DNA from: Tropicimonas_B omnivorans
GTDB lineage: Bacteria > Pseudomonadota > Alphaproteobacteria > Rhodobacterales > Rhodobacteraceae
Assembly (NCBI RefSeq): GCF_031846565.1
Contig: NZ_JAVRHL010000002.1
Span: 310,001-374,000 of the forward strand
DNA: 64,000 nt
Direction of reading: 5' to 3'
In this document: in pieces, positions 1 through 8,790 of the stretch
Numbering within the stretch: the first letter of the stretch is position 1
Layout of the letters: each line of letters starts with the position of its first letter
The notes under the pieces: model-generated
Told to the model about the DNA's origin: nothing
Database searches by the model: none
The model's input: the letters and a program-made list of their open reading frames with translations, nothing else
Position numbers and translations under genes: made by a program

Positions 1-1
1 G

Positions 2-649
2 ACCGGCCTGAGGTTCCTGAAGGAGGCGCTGCCGAACTTACGCGCGCCCTTCGAGGAGCTGCCGGAATGGTCCGTTCTCGTCGATATCGGGCTGGCCGAG
101 GGGCAGGATGCGAAGGAAGCGCTGTCAGGGCTCTACGAGGCCGCCGTTGCGGAGGATCTGGTGACGGACGGCGTCATCGCTGGGAGCGAGGCGCAGCGGC
201 AGGCCTTCTGGGACTACCGCGAGGCGATGCCGCTGGCGAACAGGCACGTGGGCGCGATCTGCTCGCAGGATATCTCCGTGCCGCTGGAGCGGCTGCCGGA
301 CTTCATCGAGGCGGGCCGCGCGGCGGTCGCCGAAATCGGTCCGTTCCGGATCAACTGCTTCGGTCATGTCGGCGACGGCAACCTGCATTTCAACGTCTTT
401 GCGCCGGAGGGGGAGAGCCGCGACGCCTATCGCGCGAACGGTACGGATCGGCGCCTGATCGCCGCGATCCACGACGTGGTGCACGAGATGGAGGGCTCGA
501 TCAGCGCCGAACACGGCGTCGGACGTCTCAAGGTCGGGGATCTGGAGCGCTACCAGGACCCGGTGAAACTTGCGGCGATGCGCGCGATCAAGCGGGCGCT
601 GGACCCCTCCGGCATCCTCAATCCGGGCGCGGTTCTGAGAGCGGACTAG
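2..649 (+). CDS. FAD-linked oxidase, C-terminal part (GlcD/D-2-hydroxyacid dehydrogenase family), cut by window edge
   Basis: The frame is open from base 2 to the stop at 647-649, giving the last 215 residues of a protein whose N-terminal FAD-binding (PCMH) domain lies outside the window. The visible part is the FAD-oxidase C-terminal domain. It has the family signature GHVGDGNLHFNV, then SAEHGVGRLK, and the usual terminal RALDPSGILNPG. The family oxidises D-2-hydroxy acids such as glycolate, D-lactate or D-2-hydroxyglutarate with FAD. Which substrate applies cannot be told from this half. The gene ends 34 bases before the convergent MTA phosphorylase gene. Family assignment is firm, substrate is not. 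Confidence 0.9.
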   Translation, partial: TGLRFLKEALPNLRAPFEELPEWSVLVDIGLAEGQDAKEALSGLYEAAVAEDLVTDGVIAGSEAQRQAFWDYREAMPLANRHVGAICSQDISVPLERLPDFIEAGRAAVAEIGPFRINCFGHVGDGNLHFNVFAPEGESRDAYRANGTDRRLIAAIHDVVHEMEGSISAEHGVGRLKVGDLERYQDPVKLAAMRAIKRALDPSGILNPGAVLRAD

Positions 650-683
650 AGCGGCCGCGGCGGCCCTGCGTCGCCCTTCCGGG

Positions 684-1562
684 TCAGGGACCGAGGATGC
701 GCCCGGCCACGGCATTTAGCTTTTCCAGAAGTGCCGGATCCCGCTTGCCCGGCGCCGTCATCACCGCGTGGTCGAGCGCCTGTCCGCAGCCTTCGGGGCA
801 GGGGACCGGGCGATCCCGGAGGAGGGCGGGGAGGCGGGAGATCAGGGCGCGGGCGCGCGCGCCATTGCCCTTGAGCACCTTCAGCACCTCGGCAACGTCC
901 ACCTCGGCGTGGTCCGGGTGCCAGCTGTCGTAATCGGTGACCATGGCCACGGTGACGTAGCAGAGCTCCGCTTCGCGGGCGAGGCGGGCTTCGGGCATGT
1001 TGGTCATGCCGATCACGTCGGCGCCCCAAGCCTCACGGTACATCCTGGATTCCGCGAGGGTCGAGAATTGCGGCCCTTCCATCGCGAGATAGGTGCCGCC
1101 GCGGTGAACCTTCGTGCCGTCCGCCTCGGCTGCGGCGGCGCAGACCTCCGCGAGGCGCGGGCAGGTCGGATGGGCAAGGCTGACATGAGCGACGCAGCCC
1201 GGCCCGAAGAAGCTCTGCGGCCGGCCCTTCGTGCGGTCTATGAACTGGTCGACGACGACGAAATCGCCCGGCGCCATCTCCTCGCGGAAGGACCCGCAGG
1301 CGGAGACGGAGACGAGGTCGGTCACGCCGAGCCGCTTCATCGCGTCGATATTGGCGCGGTAGGGCACGCTTGCGGGGTCATGGACATGGCCGCGGCCATG
1401 GCGGGGCAGGAAGGCCATGGGCACGCCGGCCAGAGATCCCGTCAGGATCGCATCGGACGGATCGCCCCATGGCGTCGTCACCTCGCGCCACTCGGCACCC
1501 TCCAGCCCCTCGATTTCGTAAAGGCCGCTGCCGCCGATCACACCGATCATCGTCTCGCTCAT
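684..1562 (-). CDS. mtnP: S-methyl-5'-thioadenosine phosphorylase
   Basis: This 292-residue enzyme of the PNP/UDP phosphorylase family would cleave 5'-methylthioadenosine with phosphate to adenine and methylthioribose-1-phosphate, recycling the by-product of polyamine and homoserine-lactone synthesis. Visible signatures are GGSGLY (residues 10-15), the phosphate-site region FLPRHGRGH, MEGPQFST (161-168), GMTNMPEA (185-192) and TDYDSWH (209-215). The NMP and DYD motifs are those of MTA phosphorylases rather than guanosine or inosine phosphorylases. The start at 1562 follows a GGGGCGGGA ribosome site. The frame stays open upstream to 1913, but that extension is arginine-rich and unlike the family. 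No other methionine-salvage gene is next to it. Confidence 0.93.
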   Translation of the reverse strand: MSETMIGVIGGSGLYEIEGLEGAEWREVTTPWGDPSDAILTGSLAGVPMAFLPRHGRGHVHDPASVPYRANIDAMKRLGVTDLVSVSACGSFREEMAPGDFVVVDQFIDRTKGRPQSFFGPGCVAHVSLAHPTCPRLAEVCAAAAEADGTKVHRGGTYLAMEGPQFSTLAESRMYREAWGADVIGMTNMPEARLAREAELCYVTVAMVTDYDSWHPDHAEVDVAEVLKVLKGNGARARALISRLPALLRDRPVPCPEGCGQALDHAVMTAPGKRDPALLEKLNAVAGRILGP

Positions 1563-1803
1563 TCCCGCCCCGCGCTGATGACGTCCCATCGAAGGGGAGC
1601 CTAGGAAGTGACGCAACGGGTTGGAAGGGCGGTCGGACATGGAGGCCCGGCGTTGCTCGAAAGACGCAGCAAAGGGCTTTTGCGGTGCAGAAAAATGTGG
1701 CAGGGGCTTTTCCAAATCCTCCGACATCCCCGGATCGTCCCGCCGTGCCCCGTCATCCGAGGGCGACACCGGCGTCCGGGCATCGCTTGTGAAAGGTAGT
1801 CCG

Positions 1804-3426
1804 ATGGCCCGAGCCCTCCTTGCCAACCTTGCCGACCGGGTGAACGCGCCGACGGGCGTACCGGGCCGGATGAGCCCGTCCCAGGCGAAGACCGAAGTGC
1901 TGTCCGGTCTCACGGTCGCGCTGGCGCTGGTGCCCGAAGCCGTGGCCTTCGCGTTCGTTGCCGGCGTCTCGCCGCTCGTCGGTCTCTATGCCGCCTTCAT
2001 CGTGGGTCTGATCACGGCGCTCATCGGCGGGCGGCCCGGCATGATCTCGGGCGCCACCGGGGCGCTTGCCGTCGTCATGGTCTCCCTCGTGGCCGAGCAT
2101 GGCGTGGAGTACCTCTTCGCCGCCGTTGTGCTGATGGGGATACTCCAGCTCCTCGCCGGTATTTTCCGCCTGGGCAAGTTCATCCGCCTGGTGCCGCATC
2201 CGGTCATGCTCGGCTTCGTCAATGGCCTCGCCATCGTCATCTTCCTCGCCCAGCTCAGCCAGTTCCAGGTGCCGGGCAGCGCGGAGCTCACGGGGCACGG
2301 CAGCTCCGGCGGCGAATGGCTGTCGGGCGTGCCGCTGATGCTGATGCTGGCGCTCGTCGCGCTGACGATGGCCATCATCTGGGCGCTGCCGAAGCTCACC
2401 ACGGCCATTCCCGCGCCGCTCGCGGGCATCGGCATCACCGCGCTCATCGTGATCCTCTTCGGGATCGACGTGCCGCGCGTGGGCGATCTGGCCTCGGTGC
2501 AGGGCGGCCTTCCGGCGTTCCACATTCCCATGGTCCCGCTGACCTGGGAGACCTTCACGATCATTGCGCCCTATGCGCTCATCCTCGCCGCCATCGGCCT
2601 GATCGAGAGCCTGCTGACGCTGAACCTCGTGGGCGAGATCGTCGGAGAGCGGGGCGGCTCCTCCAAGGAATGCGTGGCGCAGGGTGTCGCCAATACCGTG
2701 ACCGGCTTCTTCGGCGGCATGGGCGGCTGCGCGATGATCGGCCAGTCGATGATCAACGTGAAATCGGGCGGGCGCACGCGCCTGTCCGGGGCGTCGGCCG
2801 CGATCTTCCTGCTGATCTTCATCGTTGCCGCCTCGCCGCTGATCGAACAGATTCCGCTCGCGGCGCTGGTCGGCGTGATGTTCATGGTCGTCATCGGCAC
2901 CTTCGCCTGGAAATCGCTCACGATCCTGCTCAAGGTGCCGGCGGCCGATGCGCTCGTCATCATCCTCGTGACGGTGACGACGGTCCTGACGGACCTCGCC
3001 ATCGCCGTCGTCGTGGGGGTCATTGTCTCGGCGCTGACCTATGCCTGGCAGAATGCCGTCCGTATCCGGGCCAAGACCTACTACACGCCCGAGGGTGCCA
3101 AGGTGTACCAGGTGCAGGGGCCGCTCTTCTTCGGCTCGGTCGAGGGGTTCACGGAGCTGTTCGATATCCCCGAGGATCCCGGCCGCGTCATCGTCGACTT
3201 CGCCGACAGCCGCGTCGCCGACCAGTCCGCCCTGACCGCGATCGAGGCGCTGGCGAAGAAGTACGAGGATGCTGGCAAGCGCATAGAGCTGCGCCACCTC
3301 AGCCGCGACTGCCATCGCCTTCTGCAGAAGGCCGGGCAGCTCATGACGGACAGCGACGACGATCCCGAATACGGCGTCGCGGCGGATTACCAGGTGCGTA
3401 CGGGGGTGCTTGCCGGGGGCCACTGA
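1804..3426 (+). CDS. SulP family anion transporter with C-terminal STAS domain
   Basis: This 540-residue inner-membrane protein has about ten to twelve hydrophobic segments in residues 30-420. A cytoplasmic STAS domain of about 100 residues follows, including the VIVDFADSRVADQSAL stretch typical of STAS. The early sequence VALALVPEAVAFAFVAG matches the SulP transmembrane segment 1 pattern. SulP proteins carry sulfate, bicarbonate or organic anions; substrate cannot be read from sequence. The start at 1804 follows an AAAGG ribosome site; the frame is open to 1621 without a better start. It lies divergent from mtnP across a 241-base gap in which I see no gene. A 7-base-pair hairpin sits about 50 bases after the stop. 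Confidence 0.92.
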   Translation: MARALLANLADRVNAPTGVPGRMSPSQAKTEVLSGLTVALALVPEAVAFAFVAGVSPLVGLYAAFIVGLITALIGGRPGMISGATGALAVVMVSLVAEHGVEYLFAAVVLMGILQLLAGIFRLGKFIRLVPHPVMLGFVNGLAIVIFLAQLSQFQVPGSAELTGHGSSGGEWLSGVPLMLMLALVALTMAIIWALPKLTTAIPAPLAGIGITALIVILFGIDVPRVGDLASVQGGLPAFHIPMVPLTWETFTIIAPYALILAAIGLIESLLTLNLVGEIVGERGGSSKECVAQGVANTVTGFFGGMGGCAMIGQSMINVKSGGRTRLSGASAAIFLLIFIVAASPLIEQIPLAALVGVMFMVVIGTFAWKSLTILLKVPAADALVIILVTVTTVLTDLAIAVVVGVIVSALTYAWQNAVRIRAKTYYTPEGAKVYQVQGPLFFGSVEGFTELFDIPEDPGRVIVDFADSRVADQSALTAIEALAKKYEDAGKRIELRHLSRDCHRLLQKAGQLMTDSDDDPEYGVAADYQVRTGVLAGGH

Positions 3427-3478
3427 GCGCGCGGCCGGCCCCTCTTCGCAAGTGCGTGAGACGACATAATTTCGTCAT

Positions 3479-3500
3479 CCCCCGGGAACCGAACCGGGGG
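3479..3500 (+). terminator. Hairpin after the SulP gene, no T-tract
   Basis: CCCCCGG (3479-3485) pairs with CCGGGGG (3494-3500) around an 8-base loop. No run of T follows, so it may be a weak terminator of the SulP transcript or part of the leader of the secreted-protein gene that starts at 3562. A CATAAT hexamer at 3465-3470 just upstream could be a -10 element, but I see no convincing -35. Confidence 0.3.
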
Positions 3501-3561
3501 ACTCGCTCTTGTCAATCCGAAGGGCGGCGCCGCCGCTGCACACCGATAGGAGTACGACACG

Positions 3562-4026
3562 ATGAAACGTTTCATGATTACGACCGCACTGGTTCTCGGC
3601 ACGTCCACGATGGCCTTCGCCCAGGACGCTGAAGTCGCCGGCCCGACCGGAACCGACCAGCTCCGCGACACGGTCGCCCAGGAACTCGCGACGGTCGCTC
3701 CCGATGTCGACGTCGATGCGCTGACCTCCCGCCAGCTGTCCGCGCTCTACGTGATCCTGTCGTCCGAAGACATGGCGCTCGAGCAGCAGAACGCTGTCGA
3801 GTCCATCGTCGCCGACAGCCAGTACGAGATGGACATGGAAGACCCGATGTACGTGACGATGGGTCAGTCCACCCAAATCCGCGAGTACGTGTCCAGCGAA
3901 CTGGCCGTTCGCAACTACGACGTCGACACCGCCACGCTGTCGGACGAGCAGGTCTCCACGCTCTACGCGATCCTGTCCTCCGGCGACGATGCCGATGCGA
4001 CCGAAATCGAAGCTGTCATCGAGTAA
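3562..4026 (+). CDS. Secreted acidic protein with two tandem ~50-residue repeats, function unknown
   Basis: The product is 154 residues. It has a clear signal peptide (MKRF start, hydrophobic core, AFA/QD cleavage at about residue 20). The mature protein is strongly acidic. It is almost entirely two copies of one unit: residues 33-83 contain QLRDTVAQEL and then DALTSRQLSALYVILSS; residues 104-154 contain QIREYVSSEL and then TLSDEQVSTLYAILSS. The copies are joined by a Met/Asp-rich linker (MDMEDPMYVTM). An AGGAG ribosome site precedes the start, and a strong terminator follows, so this is a single-gene transcript. I do not recognise the family. A periplasmic or extracellular role is inferred from the signal peptide only. 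Confidence 0.85.
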   Translation: MKRFMITTALVLGTSTMAFAQDAEVAGPTGTDQLRDTVAQELATVAPDVDVDALTSRQLSALYVILSSEDMALEQQNAVESIVADSQYEMDMEDPMYVTMGQSTQIREYVSSELAVRNYDVDTATLSDEQVSTLYAILSSGDDADATEIEAVIE

Positions 4027-4051
4027 TCGATACGTCTTCGTGTGTTTAGGG

Positions 4052-4077
4052 AAAGGGTGCCTTCGGGCACCCTTTTT
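4052..4077 (+). terminator. Rho-independent terminator with UUCG tetraloop
   Basis: The stem AAAGGGTGCC (4052-4061) pairs perfectly with GGCACCCTTT (4066-4075) around a TTCG loop and runs into five T. It lies 26 bases after the stop of the secreted repeat-protein gene and also faces the end of the convergent flavin reductase gene. Confidence 0.92.
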
Positions 4078-4107
4078 CTTTGTGCGGGAGACGCTCCGGT
4101 TTCTGCC

Positions 4108-4710
4108 TCAGCCGGGCCGGGTCATCTGGAACACCTCGTCGACGGCGGCGTAATCCTGGTATCCGCAGCGGGAGAGCGCGCGATAGCTCGTGATGTCGAA
4201 GATCCCATCCTTCAGGCAATCGTCCCGCATGTGGATGCCGGTCACCACGCCGAACGCGACGAGGTTCGTCTCCCCCGGCAGCCGGATGATCTCTGTCAGT
4301 CGGCATTCCAGGCTTGCCGGCGCCGCGGCGACGCGGGAGCAGGCGATGGTCTCGCATTCGGCGCGTTCCAGTCCGGCATGGTCGAACTCGTCGACCTCTT
4401 TCGGAAGCGGTCCCGAAGAGGCGTTCATCGCGTCCTTCAGAGCGAAATCCACGATGTTCACGCAGAAGACGCCACTGTCGCGGATGTTCGCCATGCTGTC
4501 CTTCGTTCCCTCCCGGTCGGGCTTGGCCGATGTCGAGGAGAACATGACCTGCGGCGGGGTGTAGGCCACGGCGTTGAAGAAGGAATACGGCGCCAGATTC
4601 TCATGGCCATCCGTGCCGCGCGTGCTGATCCATCCGATGGGGCGGGGGGACACGATGGCGCTGAAGGGATTGTGCGGCAGGCCGTGGCCGTTCGAGGGTT
4701 CGTAGAACAT
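4108..4710 (-). CDS. Flavin reductase family protein (FMN-binding split barrel)
   Basis: The product has 200 residues and belongs to the flavin reductase-like FMN-binding family (DIM6/NTAB type). Signatures are SPRPIGWIST near residues 21-30, NLAPYSFFNAVAYTPP (FMN-phosphate region), and SMANIRDSGVFCVNIV. Members bind FMN and reduce it with NAD(P)H for a partner monooxygenase, or act as flavoproteins of unknown substrate. No monooxygenase gene is nearby, so the partner is unknown. An AGGAG ribosome site precedes the start. It is divergent from the acetyltransferase gene with only about 80 bases between. Confidence 0.88.
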   Translation of the reverse strand: MFYEPSNGHGLPHNPFSAIVSPRPIGWISTRGTDGHENLAPYSFFNAVAYTPPQVMFSSTSAKPDREGTKDSMANIRDSGVFCVNIVDFALKDAMNASSGPLPKEVDEFDHAGLERAECETIACSRVAAAPASLECRLTEIIRLPGETNLVAFGVVTGIHMRDDCLKDGIFDITSYRALSRCGYQDYAAVDEVFQMTRPG

Positions 4711-4791
4711 TGGGGCTCCTGTCTTTGCGGCCGACCGTAGCGCATGCTAGTGGCACCGCCAGCCGAAATTCCGAAAAAGCGGGGAGACTGG

Positions 4792-5289
4792 GTGCCTTAC
4801 GTGATGGCCGTGGAAGAGGCCGGGGACGGCTGGGAGGTCGAGGCGCTGCTCGATACGTGCTTTGCGCCCGGACGCGAGGCGCTGAGCTCGTATCGCCTGA
4901 GAAACGGCGTGCCGCCGGTCCGTGACCTCTGCCTGACCGTGCGAGACGGGGACGGCATCCTCGCGGGGGCGATCCGCGCCTGGCCGGTGCGCATCGCAGG
5001 CCATGCCGCCGCGCTCATCGGTCCTGTCGCCGTTCACCCCACCCGGCAGGGCGAGGGATTGGGGGCGATGATGGTGCGGGAAGTGCTGATCCTGTCCCGC
5101 AAGGAAGGCTGGCGCCGGACCCTTCTCGTCGGCGACGCCCCGTATTACGGCCGGTTCGGCTATCGCAGACTGGACGGCGTCGTCATGCCGCCTCCGACGA
5201 ACCCGGAGCGCGTTCTGGGGACCGGCGAGTGGGACGGCGTCGCGGGGCCGGTCGAAAAATGGGTGGAGCAAGCGGCGCCGGGCGCCTGA
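4792..5289 (+). CDS. GNAT family N-acetyltransferase
   Basis: This cytoplasmic GNAT-fold acetyltransferase is about 165 residues long. It has the acetyl-CoA binding stretch VHPTRQGEGLGAMMV and the downstream GDAPYYGRFGYRRL motif, as in YhbS-like proteins. The substrate is unknown. I chose the GTG at 4792 because GGGGAG sits 5 bases upstream; an ATG at 4744 in the same frame lacks a ribosome site, and an ATG at 4804 is too far from GGGGAG. The gene converges on ptsP with 22 bases between the stops. Confidence 0.82.
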   Translation: MPYVMAVEEAGDGWEVEALLDTCFAPGREALSSYRLRNGVPPVRDLCLTVRDGDGILAGAIRAWPVRIAGHAAALIGPVAVHPTRQGEGLGAMMVREVLILSRKEGWRRTLLVGDAPYYGRFGYRRLDGVVMPPPTNPERVLGTGEWDGVAGPVEKWVEQAAPGA

Positions 5290-5311
5290 GACGCCTTCGT
5301 CCGGGACGACT

Positions 5312-7555
5312 TCAGCCCAGATCTCCGAGCCATTCCATCATGTCGGCGCGAACGCTCTGCACACCCGACTGACGCGCATCCTGAATGAGGTCCCGCACCT
5401 CTTCGAGGTTGCTGCGGCGCAGGAGGTGTTTCACCGGCCCGATGGAAGCGGGCCGCATGGAGAGCGAGCGGAAGCCGATCGCGGCGAAGCAGACCGCTTC
5501 GAGCGGCCGCCCCGCATCCTCGCCGCAGAAGGACAGGGGCGTGCGCGTTTCCTCGCAGCGGCGCACGATGCCCTCGAGGAAGGTCAGGAAGGAGAGGTTG
5601 AGCGTGTCGTAACGACGGCGGACAAGCTCGTTCTCCCGGTCGGCGGCGAAGAAGAACTGCTTCAGATCGTTGCCGCCGACGGAAATGAAGTCCGCCTCCT
5701 CGAAGAACCGGCGTGGCGCGAAGGCCAGCGACGGAGTTTCGAGCATCGCGCCGATCTCGATGCTTTCCGGCAGGACATGGCCCATGGCCTCCTCCCGCTC
5801 GAGCTGGTCGAGAAGGTGGCGCCGTGCCTCGGAGAACTCCTCGTACTGCGCGATGAAGGGGAACATGACCGAAAGCGGCCGCCCGTTCGCCGCCCGGATC
5901 AGGGCCTGGAGCTGCATCCGCAGGACGCCCTTGCGGTCGAGCCCCACGCGGATCGCGCGCCACCCGAGGGCCGGGTTGGGCTCGTCCTGCGGCTTCATGT
6001 AGGGCAGGACCTTGTCCGAGCCGATGTCGAGGGTGCGGAATACCACGGGCCGCTCCCCGGCGGCGTCCATCACCCGGGCGTAGAGCGCCGCGAGCTCGGC
6101 CCTGCGGGGCACCTTGTTGCGCACGAGGAACTGAAGCTCCGTGCGGAACAGTCCGACGCCCTCCGCTCCGCTCGATTTCAGGCTCGGCAGGTCGGCCATC
6201 AGGCCGGCATTCATGTGCAGCGCGATGGTGGGGCCGTAGACGGTCGTCGCAGGCACGCGGCGGATCGAGGCGTAGCGCTCCTGTGCCTTGGCCTGCATCG
6301 CCATCTTGTCGCGAAATGCGTTGCGGACATACTCGTCCGGCCTGAGATGGACGAGGCCCTGCTCCCCGTCGACGAGGATCGGATCTCCCGAGAGGGCCTC
6401 CACCGTGATCCGCTTGGCGTTGATCACCAGCGGGATCGCGAGCGCCCGGGCGACGACGGTGGCATGGCTGCCGACCGAGCCTTCCTCCAGCACGATGCCG
6501 CGAAGGGAGCGGCCATAGGCCAGAAGCTCGCCCGGACCGATATTGCGCGCGATCAGGATCGGATTCTCGGGCATCTCCACGCCGGTATCGGCGCCCTGGC
6601 CCGTCAGGAGCCGGAGAAGACGGTTCGACAGATCGTCGAGATCCTGTAACCGTTCGCGCAAGTATGCATCGAGAACGCGCGACATCCTGGCACGGGCGGC
6701 GGATTGTTCCTTCTCGACGGCGGCTTCGGCGGAGAGGCCCCGGCCGATATCCTCCTCCATGCGGGAGACCCAGCCCTTCGACTGGCTGAGCATCTGGTAG
6801 GCTTCGAGCACCTGCCGCTGATCGCTTTCGGCGGATCCGAGGCCGACCAGCATCTCCTCGATGGAGGTGTTGAGCGCGGCGATCGCGTCCCGCAGGCGCT
6901 TGCGCTCGATGTCGCTGTCATCGGCGAATGGGTTGGTGACGACCACACGCGGCTCGTGAAGGAAGGCGCGGCCCTCTGCGGTGCCCTCCTGCGCGATGTT
7001 GCCCCTCAGGACGACCGATTGCTGGTGCGGCGCCGCGAGAGCCGCACCCTCGCCGACGAAGGCGCCGAGCTCGTTCATCTCGGCCAGGACCATGGCCACG
7101 ACCTCGACGGCATAGACCTCGTCGTCCGAATGCTTCCGGCTCTCGCGGGACTGCACGACGAGAACGCCGAGCCGCTCCCCGAGGCGCTGGATCGGCACAC
7201 CGAGGAAGGAGGAATAGATCTCTTCCCCCGTCTCCGGCATGTACCGGAATCCACGCTCCTTGGTCGCATCGGCGGAATTGATCGGCTGGGTGCGCATGGC
7301 GACGCGGCCGACGAGACCCTCGCCGAGACGCATCCGCGTTTCGTGCACGGCCTCTTCCTTCAAGCCCTCGGTGGCACAGAGCTCCAGCGTATCGGCATCG
7401 CGGAAGAGGTAGATCGAGCAGACGGGCGTGTTCATCTCCTCGGCGATGAGGCGCACGATCTTGTTCAGCCGCTCCTGCCCTTCGGCGGGTTCGGCAAGCA
7501 CCTGCTTCAGTCGCCCAAGCAGTCGCCGGCTGGCGCTTTCGGTTCTGTCGCTCAT
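5312..7555 (-). CDS. ptsP: Phosphoenolpyruvate-protein phosphotransferase PtsP (EI-Ntr, nitrogen PTS)
   Basis: This is the 747-residue first enzyme of the regulatory nitrogen PTS, which passes phosphate from PEP to NPr. It has an N-terminal GAF domain (about residues 25-165), then the EI N-terminal helical region (about 190-320). The swivelling phosphohistidine domain has GSHATVVARALAIP with the catalytic His at residue 364. The C-terminal PEP-binding barrel has GVGLFRTE, GSDKVLPY and SFCGEDAGRP with the active-site Cys. Length and domain order are standard for EI-Ntr. The start at 7555 is chosen by homology; the frame is open to 7639 with no ribosome site there. A 12-base palindrome lies 70 bases upstream. 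Confidence 0.95.
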   Translation of the reverse strand: MSDRTESASRRLLGRLKQVLAEPAEGQERLNKIVRLIAEEMNTPVCSIYLFRDADTLELCATEGLKEEAVHETRMRLGEGLVGRVAMRTQPINSADATKERGFRYMPETGEEIYSSFLGVPIQRLGERLGVLVVQSRESRKHSDDEVYAVEVVAMVLAEMNELGAFVGEGAALAAPHQQSVVLRGNIAQEGTAEGRAFLHEPRVVVTNPFADDSDIERKRLRDAIAALNTSIEEMLVGLGSAESDQRQVLEAYQMLSQSKGWVSRMEEDIGRGLSAEAAVEKEQSAARARMSRVLDAYLRERLQDLDDLSNRLLRLLTGQGADTGVEMPENPILIARNIGPGELLAYGRSLRGIVLEEGSVGSHATVVARALAIPLVINAKRITVEALSGDPILVDGEQGLVHLRPDEYVRNAFRDKMAMQAKAQERYASIRRVPATTVYGPTIALHMNAGLMADLPSLKSSGAEGVGLFRTELQFLVRNKVPRRAELAALYARVMDAAGERPVVFRTLDIGSDKVLPYMKPQDEPNPALGWRAIRVGLDRKGVLRMQLQALIRAANGRPLSVMFPFIAQYEEFSEARRHLLDQLEREEAMGHVLPESIEIGAMLETPSLAFAPRRFFEEADFISVGGNDLKQFFFAADRENELVRRRYDTLNLSFLTFLEGIVRRCEETRTPLSFCGEDAGRPLEAVCFAAIGFRSLSMRPASIGPVKHLLRRSNLEEVRDLIQDARQSGVQSVRADMMEWLGDLG

Positions 7556-7624
7556 CAATCGAGGTCGCTCTGCATCCTCACTCCCGCCCCTGACATAGAG
7601 CACCGTCGCTTCGGAGAAAAACAG

Positions 7625-7636
7625 AACCGTACGGTT
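7625..7636. promoter_or_regulatory. 12-base perfect palindrome upstream of ptsP
   Basis: AACCGTACGGTT is a perfect palindrome 69-80 bases upstream of the ptsP start, inside a 295-base gap (7556-7850) that otherwise shows no credible gene. Position and symmetry suit a dimeric repressor or activator site. No regulator is assigned. Confidence 0.3.
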
Positions 7637-7850
7637 CATCGCGAATTTCTATGGCGACGGGCGCCGGGCGCGCCCCCCGTGCGCCCAAAGGCGGCATCGA
7701 GCGCAATTGCGAGGCAAAAGAGCCCCGCGGCCGCAACAAACGCGAAACGGGGTGAGCGCAAGGCGGCGAACAGGTTGGCGGGGACGAAAGCGCCGGCATG
7801 GCCGAAGACAGTGTCTTGTCAGCGCCTTGGGCCGTTTGCCGGGGCGGTGG

Positions 7851-8186
7851 TCATGGCTTCGCCGGGCGCTGGATCCAGAGCCTGAAGACAATGCCGCAGA
7901 TCGTCGTCATGACCACCGCCGTCCCGTAGCCCGCGATCACGCTCGTCGCGACACCGGCATAACCGCACGCCCCATCGAAGCTGCCGCCGTGACCCGCGCA
8001 CCCGCCGCCAAGGCGCCAAAGAAGGCCTCCGACAAGAGTGCCGCCCAGGGCCGCCCAGACCACGAAGAGGGCCAGCTGCAGGACCATGAGACGCCGGAAC
8101 TTGCCGCGCGCCAATCCCTTCAAAGGCTCGATGAGCACGATCAACGGCACGATCACGATGCTGGGGTAGGCAAGCAGGATGGTCAT
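7851..8186 (-). CDS. Small membrane protein of unknown function
   Basis: This 111-residue protein has hydrophobic segments near residues 1-20, 34-58 and 78-103, consistent with three membrane spans. A Gly/Cys-rich loop (RLGGGCAGHGG and GACGYAG) lies between the last two. I recognise no family. Its start overlaps the stop of the upstream membrane protein gene by 4 bases (ATGA), so the two are translated together and may form one complex. The pair lies between lysC and ptsP on the same strand. Confidence 0.7.
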   Translation of the reverse strand: MTILLAYPSIVIVPLIVLIEPLKGLARGKFRRLMVLQLALFVVWAALGGTLVGGLLWRLGGGCAGHGGSFDGACGYAGVATSVIAGYGTAVVMTTICGIVFRLWIQRPAKP

Positions 8187-8674
8187 GTCCGGCGTCCCGT
8201 GTTCGAGCGTTGCCGGCGATGCAGGATCGGCAGGGTCGCTGCGGCGGAGAACGCGCCGAGCGCCATGAATTCCGGGACCGGTGCCCGCCCGCCGGCCGGG
8301 GGCACAAAGGCGAGGGCGATCGGGATCGGCGTCAGCGCTCCGCAGGCGATGGCGGCGCAGACGCGCTGCCACAGATGCGAAAAGCGGGGCAGGGCCCAGC
8401 CCAGTATCCCGCCCGTCAGCAGGGCCGGCAGGAACCCCACGAGATAGGACCCGGCCGGCAGCAGGAAGAGCCACATGTAGACGGAGAGGGGGTCCGCGGC
8501 GGAGAGGATGGCCCCGGGCCCGCCGCGCAGCAGCGCGACGACGAGCGCATAGAGACCGAGCGCACAGGGAGTAAGCGGCGGCGCGATGATCCCCGTCCAG
8601 AACGCCTTTTGCCAGATCGTGCCCCAGGACGGCCTGTTCCGCGGTCCGGCGTCTTGCATCTCCATGGCCTGCAT
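8183..8674 (-). CDS. Membrane protein of unknown function
   Basis: The product is about 163 residues with four hydrophobic segments. After a short N-terminal cytoplasmic stretch (RNRPSWGTIWQKAF) come ALGLYALVVALL, VYMWLFLLPAGSYLVGFLPALLT in part, AIACGALTPIPIALAFV and a shorter final segment. No family is recognised. In-frame ATG codons at 8674, 8665 and 8659 are all possible; none has a strong ribosome site. It overlaps the next gene by ATGA and follows lysC by about 115 bases. Confidence 0.7.
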   Translation of the reverse strand: MQAMEMQDAGPRNRPSWGTIWQKAFWTGIIAPPLTPCALGLYALVVALLRGGPGAILSAADPLSVYMWLFLLPAGSYLVGFLPALLTGGILGWALPRFSHLWQRVCAAIACGALTPIPIALAFVPPAGGRAPVPEFMALGAFSAAATLPILHRRQRSNTGRRT

Positions 8675-8790
8675 ATCTACCAGTCTCGAGCGGCCCGCGA
8701 AACGGTGCGCCGCCGGTGTCGGCGGACCGGCGCTTCCCGCCGCTCGATGAGACATTGCGTCGGCTGCGAACGGCAATCCGCCCCGGGCGG

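Noticed and set aside
1753..3423. 556-codon frame antisense to the SulP gene
   Set aside because: Low-complexity charged product, opposite strand of a clear transporter; a shadow frame.
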